From contig OZ240681.1 of NCBI GenBank assembly GCA_965199165.1, positions 124,001 to 188,000 of the forward strand: a stretch of 64,000 nt of DNA, given 5' to 3'. Below, one piece after another: positions 1 to 9,406 of this stretch (its first letter is position 1; each line of letters starts with the position of its first letter). The DNA comes from LMUY01 sp965199165 (GTDB lineage Bacteria; Pseudomonadota; Alphaproteobacteria; Acetobacterales; Acetobacteraceae). Made by a program: the position numbers and the translations under genes. Under the pieces are notes generated by a model. That model was not told the DNA's origin and made no database searches. It saw nothing but the letters and a program-made list of their open reading frames with translations.

Positions 1-694
1 CCCAGTACCGCATCAGTTCGAAGCGATGGAACAGCAGCGTCCCGGGCTGGGCGGCAATCATCTCCATGCTCTTGGCATACGGGTCCAGGTCGGCATTGGC
101 CCGCAGGAAGCGGCTGAACTGCGGATCGACGAGGATGAGGTCGGCACCGGCGGCGGACACCACGGTCGCCCCCTCCGACAAGGTGTCGTAGAACGCACTG
201 GCGGGCGTGTTGTGCACGGCCTCGACCGTGCCGGTTTGCCAGATCACCAGCTGGTAGTGGTGCGCCGCCGTCTCCGCCCGGATCAGGGCAAGCATGTCCA
301 CCGCGGTGAGCCCGCGGCCCCCCTTGACCACGACGTTCACCTCGAGGCCGGGCACCGCCTCCCGCAACGTCTGCGCCATCTGCAGCGGGAAGGCCGCCTC
401 GGACGGGTTCGACAAGACGGCAGGGTGCGCCTCGCCCGGGACGCCGAGCGCCTGGCCGGTCACCGTGCCCGGGCGCAGCGACTCCGTCGGGCTGAACACG
501 GTGGCAGACCCGACGGTCAACACGTCGAGCCTTTGCCCGCCCTTCAGAACCTCGGCCACGTGCGGAAGCGCCTGGATGTCGGCCGTCAATTCAGCGGGGG
601 CGGCGCATAGATCAGCGGCAGTGGCACCCCCCATCGACAGGAGCAACAACGCCCCGGCAAAGGTCGCCCATCGTCCGACAAAGAAGCCCGTCAT
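1..694 (-). CDS. SGNH/GDSL-hydrolase-like periplasmic protein (C-terminus cut by window edge)
   Basis: 231 codons are visible; the gene runs off the left edge. It starts MTGFFVGRWATFAGALLLL and has a clear N-terminal signal peptide ending near ATAADL, so the product is exported. A GGAG ribosome site lies 7 bases before the ATG. After the signal comes a stretch with the feel of the SGNH fold: a strand ending VGSATVFSP, a glycine-rich GGRGLTAVDM segment (the block II Gly), and VIWQTGTVEA followed by LILVDPQFSRF. The canonical catalytic residues are not all unambiguous. It lies 16 bp downstream of opgC on the same strand. SGNH proteins next to OpgC-type acyltransferases suggest acyl transfer to, or removal from, a periplasmic glycan. 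That role is inference; family assignment is moderate. Confidence 0.6.
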   Translation of the reverse strand, partial: MTGFFVGRWATFAGALLLLSMGGATAADLCAAPAELTADIQALPHVAEVLKGGQRLDVLTVGSATVFSPTESLRPGTVTGQALGVPGEAHPAVLSNPSEAAFPLQMAQTLREAVPGLEVNVVVKGGRGLTAVDMLALIRAETAAHHYQLVIWQTGTVEAVHNTPASAFYDTLSEGATVVSAAGADLILVDPQFSRFLRANADLDPYAKSMEMIAAQPGTLLFHRFELMRYW

Positions 695-710
695 CACCGC
701 TCCTTCGCTA

Positions 711-1847
711 TCAGGGCGTTACCCCACCGGCAAGCCGCTGCGGGGCGGGCCGCCCCTTCTCGCGATAGTAGGCGGCCATGGCCCCCACCGCCACCAGCAG
801 CAAGGCGCCACCGGCGTTCACCGGCACCTGCACCCACCATCCATCGAGCTCCTCCAACACGGAGCGCCCGAGGAACGACAGGAAGATGCCGCTGCAGAAC
901 ACCGGCAGCGAGTGCTGGCCGCAGAGCACGAACGGCGCCGCCCACCGCGACGACAGCCAGCGCGCGCCCGGCGGGACCCAGCGGGACACCATCCACGCCA
1001 GGGCGAGGATGTTCAGCAGGCGGAACGGGTGCAGTCCGCCCTTGTCCACCGACCACAGCACGCGGGCGAGCCGGGCGGGAAGGTGCGCCGTCCATTCCGG
1101 ATGCTCGCCCAGGCCGAGCTGCATCACCAGCCCGAACACGATCATCAGGACGCTCAGGCCATCCATCAGCAGGGTGACCCGCCGGCTCGGCGTATCCGGC
1201 GGCAGATACGCCATGATGGCGCCGAGCATGAACAGCAGCTGCCAGGTGAGCGGGTTGAAGTACCAGCCATCCCCCGTCGTGATGGAGGGCAGGTGCAGGC
1301 CGAACCGCCGCGCGGCGGCGTAGAGGCAGAAGGAGGCGAGCGCCAGCATCTGCGGCCAACGCAGCAACGGCAGGACGAAGGCGAACAGCGCCAGCAGCGC
1401 GATGTACATCGGCAGGATGTCGAGATAGGCCGGCTGGAACAGGAGCAGCAGCGCATCGAGCATGGCGCGATACGGCTCCTCCCCCAGCACGTCGATGTGG
1501 ATCTCGTCCAGGTAGTCCGCCCGGTCGAAGGTGGTGGCGGAGTAGGCGACCTGCGCGGCGAAGACGACGAACAGGAAGATGTGGGCGATGTAGAGGGTCC
1601 AGGCCCGCTTCAGCGTGTCCGTCGCCGCGTAGACCCAGCCGTTCCGGTCCATCGACTTGCCATAGGCCAGCCCGGCGCCGTAGCCGGCGAGCAGGACGAA
1701 CACCTCGGCCGAATCGCAGAGCGCGAAGTTGCGCAGGCTGAACTGGTTGATCCAGTTGCCGGGGATGTGGTCGGTGAAGATCCACCAGAGCGCGACGCCG
1801 CGGAAGAAATCCACCCGCATGTCGCGGCCAGCACGTACCAGTCGCAT
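711..1847 (-). CDS. opgC: OpgC family membrane acyltransferase
   Basis: 378 aa polytopic inner-membrane protein of the OpgC/acyltransferase-3-like family, which decorates osmoregulated periplasmic glucans with acyl (succinyl) groups. Family hallmarks are the N-terminal MRVDFFRGVALWWIFTDHIP segment with its conserved R-x-D-F-x-RG and F-x-D-H, followed by an SLRNFALCDSAEVFVLLAGY region typical of OpgC. About ten hydrophobic segments follow. The chosen ATG has a GGAGGGG ribosome site at good spacing; a second ATG nine codons later (MRVDFF) would also give a normal N-terminus. It is followed 16 bp later by an SGNH-like exported protein, presumably its partner. The exact acyl donor and glycan cannot be read from sequence. 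Confidence 0.85.
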   Translation of the reverse strand: MRLVRAGRDMRVDFFRGVALWWIFTDHIPGNWINQFSLRNFALCDSAEVFVLLAGYGAGLAYGKSMDRNGWVYAATDTLKRAWTLYIAHIFLFVVFAAQVAYSATTFDRADYLDEIHIDVLGEEPYRAMLDALLLLFQPAYLDILPMYIALLALFAFVLPLLRWPQMLALASFCLYAAARRFGLHLPSITTGDGWYFNPLTWQLLFMLGAIMAYLPPDTPSRRVTLLMDGLSVLMIVFGLVMQLGLGEHPEWTAHLPARLARVLWSVDKGGLHPFRLLNILALAWMVSRWVPPGARWLSSRWAAPFVLCGQHSLPVFCSGIFLSFLGRSVLEELDGWWVQVPVNAGGALLLVAVGAMAAYYREKGRPAPQRLAGGVTP

Positions 1848-1911
1848 GCTGCCCCTCCGGCCCGGTCGCCCACGACATACCGGTGAGGCTCAGTGGGATG
1901 CAAGCACACGC

Positions 1912-2679
1912 CTAGGTGAGCAGCCCCGCCGCCAGCCGCTCGACATCCTGCGCGGCCGGCGTGTTCGGGTGCCGCACCTGCAACAACACTTGGCGCCGGA
2001 TCGCGTCGCGGACATGGTCGTCCCTGCGGATGATGCCGGCGAGCGCGGGCTTGCGGCCGAGGAAGTTCGTGCTCGCCCGCGCCAAGGTCGCGTAGGTCCG
2101 CTCCCCCGCGGCCTTGCTGGTGGCCTGGTTCACCACGATCCGCACGTCGCCGCCAGGCCGGTCGGCGTTGGCCAGCTTCAGCACCGCGTAGGCGTCGGTC
2201 AGGCTGGTCGGCTCCTCCGTCGCCACGACCAGGACCGTGTCGGACACCGCGGCCATGCGCCGGACGGCACGGTCGAGGCCGGCGCCGAGGTCGAGCACCA
2301 CGTCGTCCACCGTCGTCTCCGCAGCCAAGGCCGCCAGCACCTGGTCCAGCGCTGCCGGGTCGAGCGTGGACAGCGCGCCGGAGCCGGAGCGGCCGGCAAG
2401 CACGGCGAAGCCGCCCGGCGCGTAGGCCGTCGCGCTGTCCGCGACGCCCCGGCGGCCGGCGATGACGGCGCCCAGGTCATGCTCCGGCATCAGGCCCAGC
2501 TGGATGTCGACATTGGCCAGGCCCAGGTCGCCGTCGAACAGCAGCACGCTGCGGCCGGCCTGCACCAGCGCGCGCGACAGGGTGGCGGACAGCCAGGTCT
2601 TGCCGACGCCGCCCTTGCCGGAGGCGACGGCGAGCAGGCGCGGGCGCGGTCGGATGGCAGGGGCAAGGAATGCGCTCAT
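1912..2679 (-). CDS. flhG: Flagellar number regulator FlhG/FleN, MinD-like ATPase
   Basis: 255 aa member of the MinD/ParA P-loop ATPases. It has the deviant Walker A motif ASGKGGVGKTW near residues 19-29, the switch region LLFDGDLGLANVDIQLGL, and VVLDLGAGLDR as Walker B. In polar flagellates FlhG, with FlhF, limits the number and position of flagella. Its start codon overlaps the flhF stop as ATGA, so the two are translationally coupled, and the pairing settles the choice of FlhG over a MinD or ParA. No other flagellar genes lie in the window, so this pair stands apart from the main flagellar cluster or the cluster lies elsewhere. Confidence 0.9.
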   Translation of the reverse strand: MSAFLAPAIRPRPRLLAVASGKGGVGKTWLSATLSRALVQAGRSVLLFDGDLGLANVDIQLGLMPEHDLGAVIAGRRGVADSATAYAPGGFAVLAGRSGSGALSTLDPAALDQVLAALAAETTVDDVVLDLGAGLDRAVRRMAAVSDTVLVVATEEPTSLTDAYAVLKLANADRPGGDVRIVVNQATSKAAGERTYATLARASTNFLGRKPALAGIIRRDDHVRDAIRRQVLLQVRHPNTPAAQDVERLAAGLLT

Positions 2680-3590
2680 GGGGGCGACTCCGCGGCGGCG
2701 GGCTTCGGATGGGGGGCGCTGGTGCTGGCCAGGCGCTCCGCGAGCAAGGCGGGCGTGAGCGCCTCCAGCCCGTCGGCGGCGCCCGGGCCGATCCCGGCCT
2801 CCGTCAGGGTGAGCTTGCCGGCATCCGCCGCGGCGACCAGCCCGCCAACCCGCCGTGCCATGTCCAGCCGCGTGCCAACGAGCAGGGTGGCGCCGGCGGC
2901 GGCGAAAGCGGCGGCGAGGTCGGCCGACTCCGCCGGGTCCATGCCGGCCGGCAGCACCAGGGCCGTGGCGGCGTTGGCGGTGACGGCGAGGCCAGCGACC
3001 TCGTCGTTCTGCGCCGGGTCGAACGGGTCGGTCCCCGGCGCGTCGATCAGCACGGGTGCGCCCGGCTGACGCCGCAGCAGGGCGCGGGCCAGGGTGGCCG
3101 GATGGCTCGCGACGATCAGCGTCAGGCCGAGCAGCCGGGTGAACGCCGCGAGCTGCTCGGTGGCGCCGGCGCGCCGGCCGTCCGTGGTGATGATCAGCGG
3201 TTGCGAGCCTGCCATGACCAACCGGGTCGCAAGGCGTGCGACCGTGAGCGTCTTGCCGGCGCCCGGCGGTCCCGCGAGCAGCAACGGCTGCGGCGCCTCC
3301 CCGTCCAAGGCCAACGCGCCGAAGCGCAGCACACGGGCCAGGGCGGAGTCGAGCCTGCCCGACCCCAGCTTCTCCGCCAGCCGCTTCGGGACGCCGTGCC
3401 AGGCGAGCAGCCGCTCGCGCTCGGGGTCGGGGAGCGGCAACGGGGCGTCGTCCGGCTCCAGGGCGGCGGTGAGTTCCACGCCATCGGCGACGCGGCGGGT
3501 GGCGAGGATGAGTGCATCCAGGCCCAGATCGGCCCGGACGCGCGCCATCGCCTCCGCCACGCCTGGGGCCCGGTACAACTTCAACCGCAT
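2676..3590 (-). CDS. flhF: Flagellar biosynthesis GTPase FlhF (short form)
   Basis: 304 aa, shorter than the roughly 370-430 aa of many FlhF proteins. It starts MRLKLYRAPGVAEAMARVRADLG, as FlhF proteins do (MRLKxFxAxxMxEAMxxVR). The SRP-type NG domain carries the P-loop AGPPGAGKTLTVARLA near residue 105 and the ITTDGRRAGATEQL segment. The later G motifs are weak: DAPGTDPFD stands where SRP GTPases have DTAGR, and GTRLD where they have TKLD. FlhF directs the flagellar basal body to the pole. The ATGA overlap with flhG makes a two-gene operon. The reduced G-motifs may mean altered GTP turnover; that is inference. Confidence 0.87.
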   Translation of the reverse strand: MRLKLYRAPGVAEAMARVRADLGLDALILATRRVADGVELTAALEPDDAPLPLPDPERERLLAWHGVPKRLAEKLGSGRLDSALARVLRFGALALDGEAPQPLLLAGPPGAGKTLTVARLATRLVMAGSQPLIITTDGRRAGATEQLAAFTRLLGLTLIVASHPATLARALLRRQPGAPVLIDAPGTDPFDPAQNDEVAGLAVTANAATALVLPAGMDPAESADLAAAFAAAGATLLVGTRLDMARRVGGLVAAADAGKLTLTEAGIGPGAADGLEALTPALLAERLASTSAPHPKPAAAESPP

Positions 3591-3648
3591 GGCCCGACCT
3601 TAGGGTTTTCGCAGTTGCCAGAGGATTAACGGCTGATATCGTTCCGCC

Positions 3649-4356
3649 ATGAGCGACATCCGCGCCATACTCTTCGACACGTTCGGCACCGTCGTGGACT
3701 GGCGTGGCAGCCTGATCACCGAGCTGACCGCGTTCGGCGCCTCGCGCGGCGTGTCGGCGGATTGGGTCGCGCTGGTCGACGCCTGGCGCGGCGCCTACAA
3801 GCCGTCGATGGACCGGGTGCGCAGCGGCGCCGTGCCGTGGACCAAGCTGGACGACCTGCACCGGGCGTCGCTGGACGACCTGCTGGCGGAGCACGGCATC
3901 GCCGGGCTGACCGAGGCGGACCGGAGCCAGCTGACGATGGCATGGCATCGGCTGCACGGCTGGCCGGATGCGACGCCGGGCATGGCGCGGCTGCATCGGC
4001 GCTTCATCACCGGGCCGTTGTCGAATGGGAACGTGTCGCTGCTGATCGACCTGGCACGGTACAACAACCTGCCTTGGTCGATGATCTTCGGCGCGGATGT
4101 GTTCCGGCATTACAAGCCCGACCCGGAGACCTATCTGGGTGCGTGCAACATGCTGTCGCTGCGGCCGGCCCAGGTCATGCTGTGCGCCGCGCACAATGAC
4201 GACCTTGCGGCGGCGCAGCGCTACGGGTTGCGCACCGCCTTCGTGCCGCGTCCTACCGAGTACGGGCCGCACCAAGTCAAGGACACCAAGCCGACCGGCG
4301 CCTGGGACTACGTGGTGCGCGGCATCGACGAGCTCGCCGCGCGCCTCGGCGCGTAG
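3649..4356 (+). CDS. Haloacid dehalogenase, type II (HAD superfamily)
   Basis: 235 aa, the usual size for L-2-haloacid dehalogenases. The nucleophile motif ILFDTFGTVVDWR places Asp10 where type II dehalogenases have D-A-Y-G-T. Later motifs fit the family: TGPLSNGNVSLL (Ser/Asn after strand 2), FRHYKPDPETYLGA (Lys) and CAAHNDDLAAA (Asn and Asp of motif IV). The cap domain is helical, residues about 20-95. The known reaction is hydrolytic removal of halogen from short 2-haloalkanoates through an aspartyl ester; many homologues have other or unknown substrates. It is transcribed away from flhF across 58 bp. Substrate is not deducible. Confidence 0.82.
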   Translation: MSDIRAILFDTFGTVVDWRGSLITELTAFGASRGVSADWVALVDAWRGAYKPSMDRVRSGAVPWTKLDDLHRASLDDLLAEHGIAGLTEADRSQLTMAWHRLHGWPDATPGMARLHRRFITGPLSNGNVSLLIDLARYNNLPWSMIFGADVFRHYKPDPETYLGACNMLSLRPAQVMLCAAHNDDLAAAQRYGLRTAFVPRPTEYGPHQVKDTKPTGAWDYVVRGIDELAARLGA

Positions 4357-4361
4357 CAACT

Positions 4362-4456
4362 CAAGCCCTCTCCCTCTGGAAGACGGTCGGGGTGAGGGTC
4401 GATCCGCACGATGTCCTGCTGGCCCCTCACCCAGCCCTCTCCCAAAGGGGAGGGCC
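4362..4456. repeat. Facing pair of CCCTCTCC/GGTGAGGG palindromic repeats
   Basis: Two copies of the window's recurrent REP-like element in opposite orientation: GCCCTCTCCCTCTGG then GGGGTGAGGGTC, and about 30 bp later CCCTCACCCAGCCCTCTCCC then AGGGGAGGGCC. Each copy can fold on itself and the two copies can pair with each other. They lie between the converging HAD gene and lexA, so they may act as a bidirectional terminator or simply be a mobile repeat. Confidence 0.7.
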
Positions 4457-4529
4457 ATCACATATGGCCGCATCCCCGCTTTGGAACCCTATCCTACTAG
4501 CGGGAGAGGGAGCTCCGCCAGATGCGGTG

Positions 4530-4551
4530 GCCCTGCCCAGAGGGACAGGGC
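4530..4551 (-). terminator. Candidate lexA terminator hairpin
   Basis: Perfect GCCCTG / CAGGGC arms around a 10-base loop, 17 bp after the lexA stop codon. There is no run of T, so a Rho-independent terminator is possible but not proven. Confidence 0.35.
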
Positions 4552-4568
4552 TTCGAAGAAGCGGCGAT

Positions 4569-5273
4569 TCAGTAGCGGCGGAGCAGGCCCACGAGGCGGC
4601 CCTGGACCTTCACCCGGTCGGCCGGAAAGATCCGCACTTCGTATTTCGGGTTGGCGGGCTCCAGCACGATCGTGCTGCCGCGGCGGCGCAGGCGCTTGAG
4701 GGTGACCTCGGACTCGTCGACCATCGCCACCACGATCTGGCCGTTCTCTGCCGTCTCCCCCTTGCGGATGATCACCGTGTCGGTGTCGAGGATCCCCGCG
4801 TCGATCATCGAGTCACCCGCAACCTCCAGCGCGTAATGCTCCCCGCTGCCGAGCATGGCCATCGGCACCTCGATCTGGGTGCCGCCGTCCCGCAATGCCT
4901 CGATCGGCTGCCCGGCGGCGATCCGGCCATACAGCGGCAACTGCACCGCCGCAGCCTCCTCGGCCGCGCGGACGCCTGCCAGCCGGTTGCCGGTGAAGTC
5001 CCCGCGGATGACGTTGGGCGCGAAGGCCGGCGCCTCGACACGCGCCGGGCTGCCCGTCTTCTCCGGCAGGCGCACGACCTCCAGTGCCCGGGCGCGGTGA
5101 TGGTGCCGGCGCAGGAAGCCACGCTCCTCGAGTGCGGAGATCAGCCGGTGGATGCCGGATTTGGAGCGCAGGTTCAGCGCGTCCTTCATCTCCTCGAAAG
5201 ACGGGGAGAAGCCGCTGCTGCGCAGGTGGCTATCGATGAAAATCAGCAACTCGTGCTGCTTGCGCGTCAACAT
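4569..5273 (-). CDS. lexA: LexA SOS repressor
   Basis: 234 aa, the usual length. Residues 1-65 form the winged-helix DNA-binding domain (MLTRKQHELLIFIDSHL..., SKSGIHRLISALEERGFL). The C-terminal S24 peptidase domain has the self-cleavage bond Ala120-Gly121 in GRIAAGQPIEA, the nucleophile Ser155 in AGDSMIDAG and the general base Lys193 in VTLKRLRR. RecA-ssDNA triggers cleavage and de-represses SOS genes. The start at MLTRKQ matches family N-termini; a longer open frame upstream would run through the operator and is not used. A perfect alphaproteobacterial SOS box lies 39 bp upstream of the start, indicating autoregulation. Confidence 0.96.
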   Translation of the reverse strand: MLTRKQHELLIFIDSHLRSSGFSPSFEEMKDALNLRSKSGIHRLISALEERGFLRRHHHRARALEVVRLPEKTGSPARVEAPAFAPNVIRGDFTGNRLAGVRAAEEAAAVQLPLYGRIAAGQPIEALRDGGTQIEVPMAMLGSGEHYALEVAGDSMIDAGILDTDTVIIRKGETAENGQIVVAMVDESEVTLKRLRRRGSTIVLEPANPKYEVRIFPADRVKVQGRLVGLLRRY

Positions 5274-5311
5274 CGCATGAACCCCGGCGGAACAAACTAG
5301 CAACTGAAGGT

Positions 5312-5326
5312 GTTCTACATTGGTTC
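5312..5326 (-). promoter_or_regulatory. SOS box (LexA operator) of lexA
   Basis: GTTC, seven bases, GTTC: an exact match to the direct-repeat LexA operator known from Alphaproteobacteria. It lies 39 bp before the lexA start codon, where it would overlap the promoter. This both supports the lexA start chosen and points to the taxonomic class. Confidence 0.85.
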
Positions 5327-5428
5327 GCGGAGTGTCGTCAAGCGAGGTCACAGTTGGGCGCGTCTTATGCATTGTCCGAGTTTGATGAAGGGAAAATGTA
5401 GGTTGTCGCAAAACCGTCGGTCGGGGTG

Positions 5429-5788
5429 CTACGCTCGAACGTCCAAGAGCACATCGCACCCGTCAAAGTTCGGTTGGTAATCTGGCGGTATTTCCAGACG
5501 TATGATCTTGGCGCGGTCCCAGTACTGCTTAAAAACTTGATGCACTTGATCAACCGAAAGGGTGGAACTGGCAGCGATTGATGCCGACGAAGCCTGATCG
5601 TCTACGTCCATAATGCCGATGAGATACAAGCCTCCGTTGTCTTCACCGAGATACCAAGCTTCATGTTTAACGCGTTCTTGCATCAACGACTGTCGGACTT
5701 CGTCCGGATGGGCTTTCATGTAGGTCACCCATGCGTCGATCTCTGTCCGACTGCAGGTGACATAGATTTTCTTGGCCGAATAATTCAT
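5429..5788 (-). CDS. DUF6176 family protein
   Basis: 119 aa soluble protein. The segment from VRQSLMQERVKHEAWYLGE through GGLYLIGIMDVDD to VHQVFKQYWDRA has the layout of DUF6176: a conserved hydrophobic strand ending in G-x-Y-L-I-x-x-M, and the H-x-x-F-K motif. No function is established for the family; its fold is probably a dimeric alpha-beta barrel like other small monooxygenase-like proteins, which is inference. Base composition is visibly lower in G+C than in neighbouring genes, with more A/T third positions, suggesting recent acquisition. It stands alone between lexA and the moa/trp operon. Confidence 0.7.
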   Translation of the reverse strand: MNYSAKKIYVTCSRTEIDAWVTYMKAHPDEVRQSLMQERVKHEAWYLGEDNGGLYLIGIMDVDDQASSASIAASSTLSVDQVHQVFKQYWDRAKIIRLEIPPDYQPNFDGCDVLLDVRA

Positions 5789-5889
5789 CTGGACGTTAGT
5801 TTGCTTTCTGAAAGGCAGCCAAGTCCTTCTATGTCACCTCTGGATCGGAGCTGACTGAATCTGGCCTAAGTTTGGACGGAGACATTACC

Positions 5890-7095
5890 TCACAGGCCCA
5901 TGCTGGCGAGCCGGATCACCTCCACCTCCGCCCCCTCGCTCAAGGCTGGAGCATGCGGCGCCCGCAAGACCAGCGCGTCCGCTCGGGCGAGCAGGCTCAG
6001 CATGCCCGAGTCCTGTCGCGGAAACGGCGTGGCCACGAGCAAGCCGCCGGGCGCGGTCGCCAGCGTCGCGCGCAGGTGGTCGGCACGGCCGTCATTCTGC
6101 GGCACGGCAGCGCCCAACACCGCCCGTTCCGTATGGGGCGCGGCGGCGGGTAGGCCGCCCATCACGTCCAATGACGGCAGCAGGAACAGCGCGGCGCAGA
6201 TCAGCGCGGAGACCGGGTTGCCCGGCAGCCCCAGCACCGGCGTGCCCGCGACCTGCCCGGCGATCAGCGGCTTGCCCGGCCGCATGGCGATCTTCCAGAA
6301 ATCCAGTTCGAAGCCGCGCTCCGCCAAGGCCGACTGCACGAGGTCGTGCTCGCCGACGCTGGCGCCCCCCGTGGTGACCAGCATCTCCACGCCGCCCAGG
6401 CCGTCCACGACGGCGGCGATGGCGGCATGGTCGTCGCGCGCCACCGGCAGGACCACCGGCTCGCCACCCCCCGCGCGCACCAGGGCGGCGATGGCGTGCG
6501 AGTTGGAACTGACGATGCCGCCGGGCACGATGGGTTCGCCGGGCATGGCGATCTCGTCCCCGGTGGCCAGGATGGCGATCCGCGGGCGACGGTGCACCGC
6601 GAGCCAAGGGTGGTTGGCCGCCGCCGCCAGCCCGATGTCGCGCGCGCCGAGGCGGCGGCCCGGTTGGAGCAGCACGTCGCCCTCCCGGAAGTCCTGTCCG
6701 GCACGGCGGATGTGCCGCGCCGGCGCACACGCCTCCCGCACCACGACCACCTCGTCCTCGCGGGTGGCGTCCTCCTGCAACAGGATGCAGTCCGCACCCG
6801 GGGGCACCACGCTGCCGGTGAACAGCCGCACCGCCTCGCCCGGCCCGACCCGGCCGGCGAACGGATGGCCGGCCGGGGCCGACCCCACCACCTGCAAGCG
6901 GGCGCCCAGGACGCCGTCCGCGGCGCGCAGGGCGTAACCGTCCATCGCCGACACGTCGGCCGGCGGTTGCGTCAGCCGGGCGTGGACGGGCGCGGCGAGC
7001 ACCCTCCCCCAGGCCTGCGCCAGCGCCACCGTCTCCGCCGGGGTCGGCCGCAGCCTGTCCAGGATGCGCGCGCGCGCTTCGGCCACGCTGATCAT
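5890..7095 (-). CDS. moeA: Molybdopterin molybdenumtransferase MoeA
   Basis: 401 aa. It inserts molybdate into adenylylated molybdopterin, the last step of molybdenum-cofactor synthesis. It starts MISVAEARARILDRLRPTPAETVAL and carries the MoeA/MogA signature: SAMDGYALRAAD in domain 1, SNSHAIAALVRAGGGE, then TTGGASVGEHDLV, and GKPLIAGQVAGTPVLGLPGN. The start overlaps the moaC stop as ATGA. It is the last gene of a trpG-trpD-trpC-moaC-moeA run. Confidence 0.95.
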   Translation of the reverse strand: MISVAEARARILDRLRPTPAETVALAQAWGRVLAAPVHARLTQPPADVSAMDGYALRAADGVLGARLQVVGSAPAGHPFAGRVGPGEAVRLFTGSVVPPGADCILLQEDATREDEVVVVREACAPARHIRRAGQDFREGDVLLQPGRRLGARDIGLAAAANHPWLAVHRRPRIAILATGDEIAMPGEPIVPGGIVSSNSHAIAALVRAGGGEPVVLPVARDDHAAIAAVVDGLGGVEMLVTTGGASVGEHDLVQSALAERGFELDFWKIAMRPGKPLIAGQVAGTPVLGLPGNPVSALICAALFLLPSLDVMGGLPAAAPHTERAVLGAAVPQNDGRADHLRATLATAPGGLLVATPFPRQDSGMLSLLARADALVLRAPHAPALSEGAEVEVIRLASMGL

Positions 7096-7559
7096 GCCTG
7101 GCGGAACTCGCCGGACTTGCCGCCGTCCTTGTGGGTGACGCGCAGGCCTTCGATCCGCATGCCGCGGTCCATCGCCTTGCACATGTCGTAGACGGTGAGT
7201 GCAGCGATGCTGGCCGCGGTCAATGCCTCCATCTCGACGCCGGTGCGGCCGGTGGTGCGCACCGTCGCCTCGATGTCCACGCCATCGGCACCCGGCACCA
7301 GGTCGACGGTGACGGCCGAGAGCGGCAGCGGGTGACAGAGGGGTATGAGGTCGGCGGTCCGCTTGGCCGCCATGATCCCTGCCAGCCGGGCGGTGCCCAG
7401 CACGTCCCCCTTGGCCGCGCTCCCGGCGGCGACGACGGCCAGCGTGGCAGGCTGCATGACCACGCGGGCCGCGGCCGTGGCCGTGCGCGCCGTCTCCGGC
7501 TTGGCGGACACGTCCACCATCACCGCAGCGCCCGCCGCATCGAAATGCGTGAGGCTCAT
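7092..7559 (-). CDS. moaC: Cyclic pyranopterin monophosphate synthase MoaC
   Basis: 155 aa, standard length. MoaC converts 3',8-cyclo-7,8-dihydro-GTP to cyclic pyranopterin monophosphate in molybdenum-cofactor synthesis. Family motifs: MVDVSAKPETARTATA near the N-terminus, AKGDVLGTARLAGIMAAKRT, LIPLCHPLPLS with the conserved His, and VEMEALTAASIAALTVYDMCKAMD. It overlaps trpC upstream and moeA downstream by four bases each (ATGA), so it is read as part of the trp operon. Confidence 0.96.
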   Translation of the reverse strand: MSLTHFDAAGAAVMVDVSAKPETARTATAAARVVMQPATLAVVAAGSAAKGDVLGTARLAGIMAAKRTADLIPLCHPLPLSAVTVDLVPGADGVDIEATVRTTGRTGVEMEALTAASIAALTVYDMCKAMDRGMRIEGLRVTHKDGGKSGEFRQA

Positions 7560-8374
7560 TGGCTGGCGCAGGTCCCGAGCAGGTCGTGTACCGCCTGCTC
7601 CAAGTCCGCCTGGCGCAGCAGGCTCTCGCCCACCAGCAGGCATTGCGCGCCTGCTTCGCCCAGGCGGTGAACGTCGTCGCGGTTGCGGATCCCGCTCTCC
7701 GTGATCAGCATACGGTCGGGCGGCACCAGGGGAGCCAGGTCCTCGGTGGTCCGCAGGTCGGTCTGCATCGTGCGCAGGTTGCGGTTGTTCACGCCGATCA
7801 GCGGCGTCTGCAAGCCCAGCGCCCGACGCAGTTCGGCCTGGTCGTGCACCTCCACCAGCACGTCCATCTCCAGCGAGCGGGCGATACCCTCCATCTCGAT
7901 CGCCATCGCGTTGGACACGGCGGCCATGATGATGAGCACGCAGTCCGCACCCATCGCCCGGCTCTCGTAGATCTGCCAGGGGTCCACCATGAAGTCCTTG
8001 CGCAGCACCGGCAGGCGGGTGGCCGTGCGCGCTGCCCGCAAATCCGCCGGCGCGCCCTGGAAGTGCGGGCCGTCGGTGAGCACGGACAAGCACGTGGCAC
8101 CCGCCCGCTCGTAGGCGCGCGCGATCTCCACCGGGTCGAAATCCGGGCGGATCAGGCCGCCGGAGGGCGAGGCCTTCTTCACCTCGGCGATCAGGCCGCA
8201 GCGCCCGGCCACCACCGCGTCCTTCAGCGCCGCGGCGAACCCGCGGGGCGGGCTGTGCAGGTCGTGGATCTTGCGCCGCAGCGCCTCCACGGGCGCCGCG
8301 TGCCGGCGGGCTTCCACCTCGCGCATCGTGTCGCCGCAGATGCGTGCGAGCACATCGGGCATGGGCTGGTCCAT
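7556..8374 (-). CDS. trpC: Indole-3-glycerol phosphate synthase TrpC
   Basis: 272 aa single-domain TIM-barrel enzyme that closes the indole ring from CdRP in tryptophan synthesis. Motifs in order: LIAEVKKASPSGGLI (the catalytic Lys after strand 1), TDGPHFQGA, LPVLRKDFMVD with catalytic Lys, LVEVHDQAEL (Glu), IGVNNRNLRTM, ITESGI and LVGESLLR (phosphate binding). It is not fused to TrpF. The start used is the first ATG; a second Met four codons on is equally good. It is followed by moaC with an ATGA overlap. Confidence 0.96.
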   Translation of the reverse strand: MDQPMPDVLARICGDTMREVEARRHAAPVEALRRKIHDLHSPPRGFAAALKDAVVAGRCGLIAEVKKASPSGGLIRPDFDPVEIARAYERAGATCLSVLTDGPHFQGAPADLRAARTATRLPVLRKDFMVDPWQIYESRAMGADCVLIIMAAVSNAMAIEMEGIARSLEMDVLVEVHDQAELRRALGLQTPLIGVNNRNLRTMQTDLRTTEDLAPLVPPDRMLITESGIRNRDDVHRLGEAGAQCLLVGESLLRQADLEQAVHDLLGTCASQ

Positions 8375-8385
8375 CGCCGCCTCTC

Positions 8386-9396
<1,011 letters not shown>

Positions 9397-9406
9397 TCCG
9401 GCAGGG

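Noticed and set aside
5281..5311. A second SOS box (GAAC half-site at 5290) near the lexA start.
   Set aside because: Only one GAAC half-site is present; the second half-site reads CAAC at the required spacing.
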